This document shows, piece after piece, positions 12,391 to 24,960 of a stretch of DNA of 64,000 nt. This stretch comes from Physcomitrium patens (lineage: Eukaryota > Streptophyta > Bryopsida > Funariales > Funariaceae). The number at the start of each line of letters is the position of its first letter. Position 1 is the stretch's first letter. The notes under the pieces were generated by a model. It was not told the DNA's origin and did no database searches. It worked only from the letters and a program-made list of their open reading frames with translations. The position numbers and the translations under genes are program-made. Where the stretch lies: the NCBI RefSeq assembly GCF_000002425.4, contig NC_037258.1, positions 771,719-835,718 on the forward strand, read 5' to 3'.

Positions 12391-13256
12391 CTTAGGGTTT
12401 CCAGACAGGGCAGAATATGGTTATCAGTGCCGAGAGAACGTCAGGGAACGGGAGCTCGCAAGCTTGGTAACGGCGGCAATGAACACGGCGCCACGTCACC
12501 TCGTCATGGACGGCGTTTGTTCGGAAATTTCTCGCTCTCGCCGCTCGCAGAGGAAGTTTCTAGGGGGCTTCCTCTGAGGACCCGTGAGGAGGCTCTTCTG
12601 GAGGTGGAGGAGATGGCACATTCCATCCGGAACATGTCGCCGAGATCACAAACAAGGACCCGCGACCCTAGACCCTCCTCGATCGATCGAATGAATCATC
12701 CACTCGCTCGCCAAGGTCAACAATCAAACAAAGAAACGAACAAGCAAACAATCCGCTCCCCTGGTTTCTACTTGCCTTGCTTTCAATGCAACCTGTTGGT
12801 TCTCCCATGACTATCGGCTGTTTCGGTGCTTGCAGTTCCGCAGATTCGCCGCATTGGAGCTAGTCTTCATTATCGGAGGATTTTTCGGTGATTCCCCGTT
12901 TGGCAATGCCTTTTTGTTTTGTTTGAGCTTTTGGTGCGCATTTGCAAGGTTGATTGCCGCATTTGGGCGACTGGAACCCTCAGGATCATTTGAGGTGGGA
13001 ATGTATGCACGAGCTGTTGCGTGGTTGAGGTCCTATGGATGTGCGTGTGCCGTGGGTGGTAGGGAGGTCGCTAATCTCGACCCGCGATGTCTAGATTCTG
13101 GGTTTAGGAATGTTGAGCCTGCTTGTGATATCTTTTGAGTGAGTGTTCTCGAATCCTGGGTCGGATTGCGGTGTACTGGTGCTGACGACGGGGTGTTGCG
13201 CAGATTCGCCTGGATCGCAGAAATAGTGGTTTGGTGGGGTTATCCTCTTGGCCGCA
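12391..13256 (+). promoter_or_regulatory. GC-rich promoter/5' leader of the PDI gene
   Basis: An abrupt GC-rich island runs directly into the PDI start codon. It opens with TTAGGGTTT at 12392-12400, the plant telo-box core AGGGTTT often found near transcription starts of housekeeping genes. An upstream ATG at 12613 begins a 65-codon frame ending at 12810. No splice model for a leader intron was fixed, and the transcription start is unknown. Confidence 0.45.
12613..12810 (+). CDS. Possible upstream ORF, 65 codons
   Basis: ATG-initiated frame in the GC-rich leader upstream of the PDI gene, basic and rich in Ser, Arg and Asn, with no recognisable domain. The frame is open further 5' to 12388 without another ATG. 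It may be a regulatory uORF if the transcript starts upstream, or chance coding capacity of GC-rich DNA. Low confidence. Confidence 0.15.
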   Translation: MAHSIRNMSPRSQTRTRDPRPSSIDRMNHPLARQGQQSNKETNKQTIRSPGFYLPCFQCNLLVLP

Positions 13257-16156
13257 ATGGTGAAGCGGTGGTCTGGGTTGTTGCTTCTGCTGTTTGTTCT
13301 AGCTTGTGTCGCCGTCGAAATCCAAAGATGTCATTCTTTGGAGGAAGAGGTAGAGGAGGACATTATGCACCCTGTGGAGGATGGGCTTGAGGAGGAGGAC
13401 GAACTGGAAGATTTAGACGAAGGGTTGGAGGATGTTACAGGCGATCCCGGTAGTTATTCCTCCTCCGCGGATGTCATAGCTGCCAGCAAGGTGGCCAATG
13501 TGAATGATCAGGATGTGGAGAGAGTGATTGCAAAGTATGAGTTCGTTTTGTTGTTGGGGTACGCTCCCTGGTGCACCCAAAGCCAGGAGCTTCTTCCTGA
13601 ATTCGCGGCGGCTTCCGTTCAGCTATCAGACCTCGGAAATCCTACGGTGCTAGCCAAGCTGGATGCTGTCAATAATCCATCCGCTGCGGCGCGATACGAG
13701 ATCCGCGGATATCCCACTCTTATCCTCTTCGTTAACGGTTCCCGAGACGATTATAGTGGAGGCCACTCCAGGTTATGTTCAGCTTACTTTTAATTGTTGA
13801 TGAAATCTACGCACCTCACTTCTGTAATGAGAGCATTGCGCTGTTGCGCGGCTAACCCATTTAGAGCTTCTCATTACCAACTTACTAGGCAGTTATTCAA
13901 TTAATCCAGCTGTGGAGGTGTGCAGGGAGGAGATTGTTCTTTGGGTACTTAAGAAGACAGGGTCCGCTATTACGACTATTTTGAGCAAAGAGTCGGCAGA
14001 GTCTTTCTTGAGCAGGAATGTGACTGCAGTGATTGGTTACTTCGACAATCTAGACGTGAGTCTCTCGCATTGCCTTGGCATTTGTCACTTGTCTAGACAA
14101 TGTGGGCATGAAAAGTGGTAGTTTGTACATTAATTCGCTGTCCTTGGTATTGAGGCTCTTATTTCGAATGTATCTGCAGAGCCCCGAGCATGATGCGTTT
14201 GCTGCAGCGGCCAAATTAGATCTCGACACCGAGTTTGTGTCAACTACAAATATAGAAGTTACTCTTCTTTTGTCCCAAGGCGCACCAATTAGCAGCCCTC
14301 CATTTATTGCACTGTGCAAGCAAGAACCCGAGCGTTTGTCTGTGTTTGGTATGGGTTCTTAATTCATCTACTTGGTTTCTTTGTGGTTGTAGATATTCGT
14401 AAAACCAAGAATGTTACGTGTGTTGTCTTCTAATGTCTTCCAAATATAGTGGTTGGGGGATCACGATACGATCAAATCATCATAGTTTTAGGACTTATGA
14501 GGTACCCGTCCTTGATGATCTCTAAAATAGACCTTCACGAGTCATGTAAGGGACCTTGTTATGATGATGCAGGTGGCAGTTTCAATGCAGAGGAGATCGA
14601 TTCATTCGTGAAGCTCAACAAGTACCCTCTTGTCACCGTATTGAATTCCAAGAATGCCAATTTGGTCTATGCGAGCCCACTGAAGTTGCATGTATAGAAT
14701 TTCGTCAACTCCTCTTGAATCTGTTCTCTTGCAGGATTATGCTACTTTTCCTATGCACCAGTTTGAAATTGATCCTTTGATGCAATTTCAGTACTTGAGC
14801 TGTCGTAGGATACACTACGATACCTGGTTATCTGTTCTATAGTAGGATAAGCTTATGGTCGTCAGGTCCCTAGTGTCTCCATATAATAGAGTGAATTTTT
14901 GTAAGGAACCTCCTGCGTGAGACAGTGGCTCATTACTACCTTTAGGAAAGTATAGTTCCTTTCAATATTGCTCCCAACCGGGGCATTGATCTTCGAAAGC
15001 AATGATAAAAAGGTGCTTCTTTGTTGCAGCTCTTGCTATTTGCGGAAAGTAAGGATGATTATGTGAAACCTTTGTATCTGGAAGCAGCGAGGCACTTCAA
15101 GGGAAAGGTTTGTAAATAGGTTGTACTATCACTTGGTCTTTCATTTGCAGTATCCTACAATCTTATTTTTGAAGCAATTTTTCTTAAATTACTTTCAATA
15201 AACTACTTTTCAAGTTGGCTGAAAAATCATTCTTTTTTAAAAAAATATGAGGCTTCTGGATGTTCATTTAGGACAAGTAGGAAATCAGGAGCAATGTTAA
15301 AATGCACAAGATAATGATTCCTCTTGTAAATTTTCTCTAAAAGATTTAAAAAGACAGATTATGCAACTGCATAGAACTTCCACCCTGACATTCGATCGTA
15401 CTGTTTTCACGCAGGTCATGTTTTTGGCGATTGATTTAAAGGATGAGGAGTTTTCAAAGCCTATGCTTGCTGTGTACGGTTTAGACACAGCCAAACCAGT
15501 TGTAAGTACTGCCTCCAAATTGTTAGATGTGCCTACTTGATCCTTTATCTCGTTTTGTCACCAAGTTGAAGTACCAAATCTGCCAGGCTTCAGGATCCGA
15601 CATATCAGAAGAAATGGTCTGAGTTGATCACTGCTCTTGGGTGCTTCAAATTTCAGGTTTTTTGACTGTCCATTGGCTTTCTTGGTTTTCTTACATAAGT
15701 TGATTGTACAGGTTGCTGGTCTTGACAATGAGGATGGATCAAGGTATCTTTTGGAGTCGGATCTCACTGTGGAGAGTTTGAAGGTAAATAGAATGAATCC
15801 AGCTCGCATCTTTGTATTCACACTGTCCAGCAGTTTGAGCCACCTACATGTATTCTTTTCTGTGACCTACATAGCTTTTGAAGCGTAGAACCTTTTGAAG
15901 AGTATCTGCTAGTCTTTCCAAATTGTAGTAAGCATTTCCCATGCTTTTATGCTGTTAATCAATCCTCACGTTTGCAGCCGTGTGATCTCTGTGTGACATG
16001 AGGTAGTTAAGTTGCATCATACATGCAAATTCATGTGACTTGATTATTTCGATGGTAATGCAGGATTTTGCTGCAGATTTCTACGCTAGAAAGCTTCCTC
16101 TATACTATAAGTCTGATCCTGTTCCTGCTCAGGTGCATCTTGGTGAATTTGACCTT

Positions 16157-16187
<31 letters not shown>

Positions 16188-17776
16188 AATATTTATTAGT
16201 TCTCTAACCATTTGTACTAATTTCAGCACATATTTTGGGGACCTTTTTCTGCTAAACTGCGCATGTTTTCTGATTTTTTAGCTGCCTTATTTGGATGATA
16301 TATCAGTATTGTAGAACGCGTTGCGTGTAATCCAAACTTCCAGTTTCTGATTCTAGCTTGAATTTTGGTGTTATTTGCAGAATGATGGTCTGGTTAAGAT
16401 AGTTGTGGGGAAGACTGTCGAGAAGATCGTGATGGATGACACGAAGGATGTTTTTCTTTTTGTAATGTCCTTTTTCTATACTTGCTAATGATTCCAGTAT
16501 GGTTGATAAAGATGTGCGCGCGCGCTCGCTCATATACATGTTTAGGTGTTTTAAATATTTTTTTGTATTCAAAAGATAAGGAAAAAATTGTACAAATATA
16601 TAGATTAATGGAGAGGAGTGGTGAAGTGTGGGTTCATTAATTCCTTCAAGCTGTTCTTCCGGTTCATATTTCGACTGTCGCTGCTGAAGTTACCAGTGGG
16701 TGCTAATTTATGACTGGTTTTGGGTTTGAATTTCGGATAGGTGCATGCCCCTTGGTGCGCAACCTGTGAGAAAGTTGGTCGAAATTTTGAGAAGTTGGCC
16801 AAGCATGTCCAAGATGTGTCATCTCTTGTGATGGCCAAGTACGATGCGAACTCAAATGAGCACCCAATTTTGATGGTAAGCTATATGATTCCTCTTGTGG
16901 GTTTTTGGCAGAAAATTGAGATTTACTTTTTTTTATTGTTGAGATGTTCCTGAAGTTGCTTCTTTGAGCCTTACAGTTTGTCATTCGCAAGTAATGACGA
17001 TATGCTTTTATTTCACTTCGTAGTGGGTTCGTTTTGATACTCAAATGTTAAGGACAAGTTTTCAATGCCGACGTCGACTCGCACTATGTGATGTTAAGAT
17101 ACTCGGAAACGGCATGGGTCAATTAATTTCTTTGTTTCGTTTAGTGAAGTAACCGAAGCTGAGTGTTTAGATTAATGGTAGGTTACAATGCGTGGATTTT
17201 TTTTGCTGCAGGAAGTACCCAACTATCCATCGCTTTTACTGTATCCTGCTGGCCGGAAGTCGAGTTCACCGGTGTCTACATATCCATTACCCTTCTTGAA
17301 AACTCTATTCCTTTCTAGAACGCTTTATTTTATTTTATTTTATTTTGTATATTTTTTAGTTGGGAAAATGAATTTCATATCAAACAATGAGAAAAAATGG
17401 CACAATGTAGATTGTCTCATCAACACGCAATATTTTGGTACTAGCTATTTTGGTATGTAGAGCTGCTTTCGTTGAGAATTTTCAGAAATGTTCTGAAGAG
17501 CTGAAGTGAAAGACACCGAGTAATTCACGCTGATAAGTTGAGCGATCAACAGTTATGATCAAGATCCTGAACTCGGAATTGTCGTTTCTGCAGTTATTGG
17601 CGAAGTCACAAGGTAGCTGGAAAAAGCTCTTGGCATTCTTGAAAGAAAATGTCGCCATTCCGTTTCCGGTGAAGGATGGCAATGATGTAGCGGATTCCGA
17701 GGGTCGAAAGGAAACACATATTGACGAACCGGCTGTCACTCAGCAGCAGCAGCCAGAGCTGAAGGACGAGCTTTGA
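13257..17776 (+). CDS. Protein disulfide isomerase-like, PDIL1-5/1-6 type, ER
   Basis: ER-lumen thiol oxidoreductase/chaperone, predicted 565 aa (Arabidopsis relatives are about 535). Twelve exons: 13257-13771, 13926-14055, 14180-14348, 14573-14691, 15030-15107, 15415-15501, 15712-15783, 16064-16132, 16381-16461, 16741-16875, 17212-17271, 17594-17776. All have GT-AG borders and phases agree. Start ATG 13257 opens a signal peptide (residues 1-27, five consecutive leucines), then an acidic segment (28-65). Thioredoxin domain a has active site CTQS at 106-109 with cis-Pro loop GYPTL. Two redox-silent b-type domains follow. Domain a' has CATC at 446-449, then NYPSLLLYP. The C-terminus is KDEL (562-565), the ER retrieval signal. 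Domain a lacks the second active-site Cys, as the corresponding plant PDILs do, so it should not oxidise or isomerise like a classical PDI. The last acceptor (17593) is the least certain: family proteins have a few extra residues there, so a small exon may be missed. A QQQQ tract (cag repeats) precedes the tail. Confidence 0.9.
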
Positions 17777-18310
17777 TCCTAGTCTCTGATCAAGGCTGTA
17801 ATGGCTCCATTTCTGAAGGCTTCTCATAGATTCTGATCTGAAGTAGTGTCGAAGTAGGAGTTTGAATGACATCCCAGTCATTTTCGTGTCCTCGGAAGTT
17901 CCACATGAAATATGTAACCTTGAACGTCGCTAGACATTAGTGCGACTTGAATTGGGCGGATGTGAAGAGGTGTTGCTGATGACACCCTCCTTTGGAAGTT
18001 CTATTGCAGAATAATCTCGGACGTACATGCGTACCTTTATCTGGACGACAATTTGCACACGAACAATTAGACTAACTATTAATTTAACTATTAATCAAAA
18101 AAGAACAAAATAGTGCTTTCACCAGGTGGGTTCAGGTATTCTGTCCCAAGCCGAATGATGGTGGTAGTAAGAAGCCTGCACTTCCAACATATCCCCAGCC
18201 ACGGAAATTGGACCCAACATGGTCTAAGCAAAAATCACAGTTTTGTTGATTCCAGAGTAACTCTGTGGTATCGAAGTAGATGTAGCAGACAGTACATTTT
18301 ACATTGAGTG
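17777..18310 (+). other. PDI 3' flank / probable 3' UTR
   Basis: GC-balanced sequence follows the TGA at 17774-17776 and loses genic composition after about 18300. AATAA-like A-rich elements occur near 18010 and 18080-18105, but no polyadenylation site can be fixed. Short frames here are not supported. Confidence 0.35.
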
Positions 18311-19447
18311 AATATTGTTACAAATATTCTTTCTTATTTATCTGACATGTAGAGGGTGAAAAGACGACATAGCAATCTATTTTTAATATCCTGGTACTGT
18401 TGATGCAGAGTTGGCTTAAGAGGACGAAGAATAAGAACTATAACACGCAAATTATCCAGCCAATTGCCATCTAGTGTGTATGATTTAACCACTTTTTGAC
18501 ATTCCGATTACCCTTCTACTTCTTATTTTATTTTTTTTTCTCTTTCTCTTTCTTTCATATTCGTTGTTATCAATTTTTTCTAATTTTGATCTTTGGTATA
18601 ATCTACCAATATTTCTAAAATAAAAACTTTATTTATGGGGCCAAAAGTTCCTATCTAATTCTTAGACACTTCTATCATAATGTTTTTTCTTTCTATAATT
18701 ACAACAATATTACATTTGGATCATAAATTTTTTGATTAATTTTCTACAAACATCTTTATTTTTTTAATTAGACACTATTATATGATAAATTAATATTTTA
18801 TTTATATTAAATTGTGAGTAGAAGAGCATCAATCAATGCTTCCATATCATCTTGTATTAAATCTTGTCTTTTCTATAAAATATTATCCAATTATGTAGCA
18901 TGTTCTTAGAATTAAAACTAATTGGCAAAGTTTAGCATTTTTTTCCTTAAATAAACCAACAATATTCTTATATTCTTGAAAGATTGAAATAATAGGCAAA
19001 TTCAAAGCTGGAAAAATGGAGGTAAGTGTAACCTAAAATCTCTTATAAGCATCTTGTTGTATAATTAGCTTGAGATGGCTATGCAAGTTTGTTACTTTTC
19101 TATAGCTATCAAGACTTTCTAATTGTATATATACATAATGTTGTATGTTGTTAGGACTTTAGGTCTTATCGCTACATTCTTTATTTTTATTTTTTTTGTT
19201 GATTGCACTAATAGAATTAATGATAATAAATTTTATGTTTTAATGCTTTTAAATGTAATCATCCATGTTTTAGCTCAATTATATACCTACATTTATTTAT
19301 AAATCCAAAAATTTATCATTTGCTATTTCACTTTTCTTTTTTATTCTCTAATCAAATAACATGCTTCTACATACTTTTTAAATTTCATCTTTTAATCTAT
19401 TTGATTGTGCATGGCTCTTAGATGTTGAATTCAAGCATTGATCATCC

Positions 19448-19493
<46 letters not shown>

Positions 19494-20290
19494 TTTTATT
19501 GCAACCAAATTCTTATAAGTACCTAATATTATAAATTCTTTGTAAATAAAACCAACTACAAACAAGCAAGGTATTCTAGTCTATGAAGATGTTTAAAATA
19601 ATAATAAGAAGAAGATTGTTGACTTAAACTTACAACTTCCATCTTTTATTGGAATTTAGAATCATTTTTTTTATTTATTTTTTTAGTTTAATTGAATAAG
19701 GATTATCTTGTCTTTTCTTCTAAAGTTTTCTTTAGGCTACTTATCATGAATCAAATAGCTTTATAGAATTAATGTGAAAAAATCTTTAATGTAATCTAAA
19801 TAAAATATTCGATAGCTCCAAGGTCATTTGTAGTATCTTGGTTCTAGAATGTCTTTATAATCAAAGTTGGGATTAATGACTAAGAAGTACAAAATCATGA
19901 TTTTTTTGTGTACTTTCTTTGTTTTTTAAAGAAAATAAAAAATAAAAAAATTTGATAATGCTTTTTAATAGAACAATTTAAACTTGTAATTTTAGAGTTG
20001 ATTAAAAGAGCCACCAAAAAAATTAGTCGAGAAGATTTATCCTCAATAGATCAAGCAATAGCTACATGATTTAAAAATTATATTACCGACTACAGTTTCA
20101 CGTGAAATAGTTGTCACAAGGAAACTGATGGAATTTCATGAAAATTCTTAGCTAGTATAGGCCTGGTTAAATGACTCTGCACAGGCTTTTTAAAGAAAAT
20201 CGGAAATCAAATGCCCCAATGAGTCTCACCTGTGTCAGACATTAGTTGCTACTGATTACACCTCATCAGTACATGAGACTTAATCAAATG
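18311..20290. other. AT-rich repeat-like DNA, unassigned
   Basis: No readable domain on either strand. Contains a pyrimidine-rich T/C tract at 18520-18560 and a TA dinucleotide microsatellite at about 19453-19482 followed by T8. Composition suggests decayed mobile elements but no family was identified. Confidence 0.4.
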
Positions 20291-20299
20291 TTTTAATTT

Positions 20300-21660
20300 A
20301 AGGTTAAGATCCGATAACCAAAATTTTGGAGCTCCGTCCATGTGGCCTAGTTTTTGCTGCAATTCCGTGTTTTCTGAGATAGAGATGTTGCATCATTGGG
20401 TATGGTCGGTTGGTCCTGAAATTAGCCCAATTTCCCCGCGTCAGGTTGCGACTCTCGGCTCTGGATATTGCATACTTCAGGTGATGGGCCCGTGGAGGGA
20501 CATGGCGAGAAGCTGCGTTTTCGCTACCTCGACAGAGAACACAGAAAAAAACATACTTTATGTGCCGCCCATTCGGCACATTCTCTCACTATGGAATCAT
20601 ACGTGGAATTAATTAAATATAGAATTAGTGACGATGTGAGAAACTGGGTGAATTTAACAATCCGTGAAAAGTGAGGCTGAGATTCGTCCATCAACTTACG
20701 AGGTGGAATTGTTGGCGTTTGCTATTCAAGGGTCTCGGAGAAGCATTCCCTGGTCAAAGGGCCATGACCTAGTGAATGAACATGCACCGGTAGACCTATA
20801 CCTGTAAGAAATCGTGCCAATATTTCGACGATGCAAAGTGAAATATCTCTGACACCACGAGTTGTATGAGCAGTTGCTGCCTTCTGTTAATCATTCAGCA
20901 TTCCTCCCACTCGGAGCCACCGCAAATGGTTCGATTTTGATGTAACCTCTCATGAGAAGTCCAGGAAACGTTCATCCACTTGTTCCACGCAACCGTCCAA
21001 ATGCTGAACCGAACCCTCTTCATCACCAGTTGTTCTAAGCGTCCGACACACTAAATGGTCACACATATTAGGCTCAACATATTGCTAAAAGTAGAGTGTG
21101 GAGGGGCCTCTGACAGCCTGCATCTTTTCGACCCCCGTAAAAAGTTCGTGCTATGCCCGACAGGACTTGGTCTTGGGATGAGGAGTGCTCTCTCACGTGG
21201 ATGATATTCTAGCCTATACTCTTGCTTTTCTTATTGCTTTCTCTCCTTACTCCACACGAGATTTTTTTGTAAAACGGATAAAAGGCAGCATTAAGCCAGA
21301 TTTACTATTTTCGTCAATCACACTCAAAATTTAGAGAATTGTCCAACCTGATTCAATCTTGACCAACAAGAAAGTGGAGTCCTCTTAGAAAACTGTTACC
21401 ATTTATACTACTAGTAAATGATCCAGTTATGTTTCGTGATGATATCATTATTGTCGCAAGACCATGAGTTACGAGGTTTGACGACTGCGTGGGTCGTGAA
21501 TCTTTTGATGAGAAAAAAGCAGACCAACTTCGGAACCTCAATATTCAGAGCATCAGAGGACGATCAGACGCATTTTCATAATCAGTCAATGGCAACAGGT
21601 CAATTCCATACGTAAGGAATTATCCATTTAGTTCCATGGGAATCGCAATAACTTCCGTAA
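20300..21660. other. GC-balanced DNA upstream of HMA gene, no gene recognised
   Basis: Genic base composition without a convincing exon chain. Frames of 60-90 codons occur on both strands and overlap one another, so none is favoured. Probably the distal promoter region of the HMA-domain gene. Confidence 0.3.
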
Positions 21661-22189
21661 ATCCGGCGACCTAATGTGAGAGCGGGAAGCAGGAAAACAA
21701 GGGCCTTGGATGATTACCAGGATGAAAGAAGAAAAGTGGGGCGTGGAAAAAAGGAGCATCATCCGCAGAGAAGATCCCATCTTCACCCTCGTTTGTCGCC
21801 CATGTAGGGTTGGGCAGCTCGATCAGAGCTGACACACCCACCAGAACTGTGTACCGAGTCAATTGAGTGAGAGCGAGAGAGAGATCAGAATGCCGAGCCT
21901 CATTCCCATGGCCCACCATCTATCCACCTGAGGCGCACTCTGTCAAGAGCCAGGTCAATTGCCTTGTTCCTTCAGATTCCTTTCGAACGCAGGAGTCCCG
22001 CTCAGGACTTGCAGGACAGTGTCTACATCTGTTGCCGTCCTCGAGGCCAACGTGAGGCTCTTCTTCGCTTGTTTCTTTGTTAGTTGTTGGCACCTTGAGT
22101 CCGTGAGTGCTTTGGTTGAATCCAGGGATTAGTGTTTGCTGACGGTTTAGCACACACCAGAGTCCCAAACTCAGAGCCAGGTTTTAACT
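21661..22189 (+). promoter_or_regulatory. Promoter/5' leader of HMA-domain gene
   Basis: GC-balanced sequence directly upstream of ATG 22190. It includes a GAGA-type stretch (about 21867-21885) typical of plant leaders. It also contains a 19-base sequence (21706-21724) identical to part of the gene's second exon (22815-22833). No TATA box or start site was fixed. Confidence 0.4.
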
Positions 22190-23756
22190 ATGTCTCGCCT
22201 CGTGGAGGGCATCAAGGAGGTATGTTATCGGCTACTGTGACCGGTTTGCTCTTAAAGATAGGATTGTTTGTGCTTCTGATCTCTGTGTGCGTTCTGTTCG
22301 AAGGTGCACATCGATGCAAGAAACAATCGCATAAGTTATTTTCTTTTCTTTTCATTTCTTTTCTTTGGCAGTGACCTCGTTGACCTCGTTGTGATGTGCA
22401 CGTGAATTGGAGTTAGTGGCTTGTATGTTGGTCGGCACGCGTTTTATTGAGTGTCTGTTTCACCATTGCCATGAGGACTGCGAAGTCTGTGAAGCCCAAA
22501 GAAAGAGTCCTGCAATTTTCTGGAATATGATGGAATTCTCTGTATCGTCCACGTAGTGTTGGTCACTCTTCCTCGTATTTGTGTGGAAATGAATTGTTTC
22601 TGAAGGTATTTTGTCCGAATACCTGCGATGTATGTTTTGACGCTTAATGTGTTCGTGGACCTTGCAGTTGTTGAAAGGGAAGGACGAGCCAGAGTATCGT
22701 TACCGCTCTGGGTACGACCAGCGCTACTCCCAGGGATCCACGAAGTACTACGGCTATCCACAGAGCTCTACTTCGGAAGTGCGCAGCGGTTACCAAAGGC
22801 CATACGGGCAAGCTTTGGATGATTACCAGGATGGGTACGACAGGTCGGACCGGAAGTGGCGTGGGCAGAGCAACCATTCTCCCCGAGGTGATTACAGGAG
22901 AACCGCCCAGGAGTCTCCGCGCGAGTACCGCAAATCTTTCCGTGGCTCTAGGTTGGGGGACAACGACTCTGATGAGATCGAGTTGATGGTGCCCATGTGC
23001 TGCGACAAGTGCAAGGAGAAAGTAGAGGAGGAGTTGGGTGAGGTTGAGGGAGTGGAATTTGTGGAATGCGATCCCATGAACTCTCGGGTGACAGTTACGG
23101 GTAGTAATATCGACGTGAGCAGATGCCTGGTGAAGGCCGAGAGAGCCGTGAAGCAGAAATGCGAGTTGATCAGCAACGACTCCGATGACGACGAAGATAG
23201 CAAGCGTGGGTCTGGCCGCCGTGGTAGCTTGGGCCGTTATCAGAGCAGGGATGACTCATACCGTGGGTATTCGGTTCGTGACGAACGATCGGGCACCGGC
23301 CATTATCGCCCAGATTACGGCTCCAAGAGCGGCAGGCCGAGCTTGGGGAGGCTACCTTCTTTCGCCAGTGGCAAAGTGACCCAATACGACGGATACGGCC
23401 AGCGCGGCCAGGACTACGAGGTCAAGGATTATACGGGGTTCCGCAGCATGCCATCGTTCAACAAACACCGACATCACGAGGCGGAATTCATCACTAGCTA
23501 TGACCAGCGACCTCAATACGCGGCTGATACGCGGGTGGCGTTTGCCAATGTCCGTCGCATGCCATCCTTCAACCGGCACCGACACCATGATGCCGAGTAC
23601 ATCAATGACCGTGAGTACAGTCCTCGCACATTCTATGAAAATGGTGCTAGCGCGTACACAACGGCTTATAACGAACGGCCAGTGTATCGATCTCAAGTGT
23701 CCTTCTCCCGTCTTCCCGTCGGGAACCCTAATTACGTGAAGCACATCGAGTACTGA
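22190..23756 (+). CDS. HMA-domain protein with His-rich repeats (HPP-like)
   Basis: Predicted 372 aa in two exons, 22190-22219 (MSRLVEGIKE) and 22668-23756, with a 448-base GT-AG intron in phase 0. The short first exon and ATG at 22190 fit the frame exactly; no in-frame ATG gives a better start within exon 2. Residues 11-110 are Tyr/Arg/Gly/Gln-rich and likely disordered. Residues about 114-178 form a heavy-metal-associated (HMA) fold: hydrophobic strand, then MCCDKC at 120-125 with the metal-binding Cys pair C122-x-x-C125. An acidic SNDSDDDEDS linker follows. The C-terminal 190 residues hold two copies of MPSFN[KR]HRHH[ED]AE[FY]I at 271-284 and 308-321, plus related RLPSF motifs. The protein ends HIEY without a CaaX box, so it is an HPP rather than an isoprenylated HIPP. 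Family knowledge suggests metal binding or transport. The His-rich repeats may add metal sites (inference). Confidence 0.85.
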
Positions 23757-24960
23757 TCGATACAACCACCCTCTGGAATTGTGTTTTCTGGCATGGTATG
23801 ACTATGTATTATTTTTCCACGTACAGGCGTCTCTGCGGAAAGTCAAATACTAAGTCGGCGCGTTCAATTTTCAGCAATCCACAGCGATTTTGTGCTCCGA
23901 GAGGTTCATGCTCGTCGGGCTCCAGACCCGACCTGCAGTGCACATGACAGTGCCCATCTCACAGCTTTAGCATAAAGATAATTTTTTGGTGCTAGGATTG
24001 TTACTGTTATCAGGAGGAGGCAGGATACGCTGGACCTTTGAATCCATGAGGTTGGCAGGGCAATCGCCCTCCTCACCTCGAGATGTGAAATAAACAGTGT
24101 TTTAGCGAAATGGGTTGAAAATGAGTGGGTGACTTGGCCTTTTTTCCAGTGAATTGTGAACCCTTCTTGTTCTGTTATCGGCACACCACTAAACTCGTGG
24201 ATGATGCACTCAATCACGACACTGATATTTCTACTAGTGGTTTGTAGATTAATTGGACATATATATATATATATATATATATAAATATTTTGTTCCTGGC
24301 CATCAATTGGTTCTGAGTGAGAGTTGGCGTCTAGGTGGGAGTCTAGCATGGGGAGGGGGGGTTTGCTTGCCTGTCAGACATAAGATTGCCAGCAAAAAGT
24401 ATTGGTTCTTCAACTGCACGAAATTTTACTCCAAATCTTGTTCCTTAGTCGTACAAAACACGAGGCATACGTGCTACATTACAGTAGAACAGAAAGATAG
24501 CTGGTGGTGGTGGTGGTGCCCTCCCCTCCCTCGCCCCGTACTATCTATCCCAAAGCTGCCTTCTGCGGCATCTTTCTCTTCTTCCTTTTCTTTCCTTTTG
24601 TTTTGTTTTGTTTGTTTGTTTGATACTTCCGTGAGTTTGTCGACACTAGCTGCAGCTCCTGTAGATGCAGGAGCAGGGGTGCTGATACTGGGTGGAGTGT
24701 GTGTCAGTGAAAGCTTCAATCACATGCCGAAAACAATAATATAAAAGCAACAACAACAACACAGTTAAAAAAAGAAGAAGCAAGCAAACTTCTTTTTATT
24801 ACGCCACTCACTCACTCATCCCAATCTCTGCACTGCGATGCAGCCCGGACTGGGCTGGGCCGGGCTTCCTTCCCCCCTCGCACCCACTGTATGTGTGTAT
24901 GAATGAATGTGTTCGTAGATGAATGTGTGCTTATTTGTGTTTACAGATTTGAGAATTGTA
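23757..24960 (+). other. HMA gene 3' flank with simple repeats
   Basis: GC-balanced sequence containing an AT microsatellite (24259-24283), a GGT repeat (about 24502-24517), pyrimidine-rich tracts at 24570-24625, and a GC-rich imperfect palindrome around 24843-24866 (cccggactgggctgggccgggc type). No coding region is supported. Genic composition ends near 24960. Confidence 0.4.

Noticed and set aside
22892-23203. Minus-strand frames across the HMA exon
   Set aside because: Mirror frames of the real + strand coding sequence, whose domain and phase are clear.
24253-24744. 163-codon + frame
   Set aside because: Begins in an AT microsatellite (IYIYIY) and runs through simple repeats; overlapped by an equally long minus frame.
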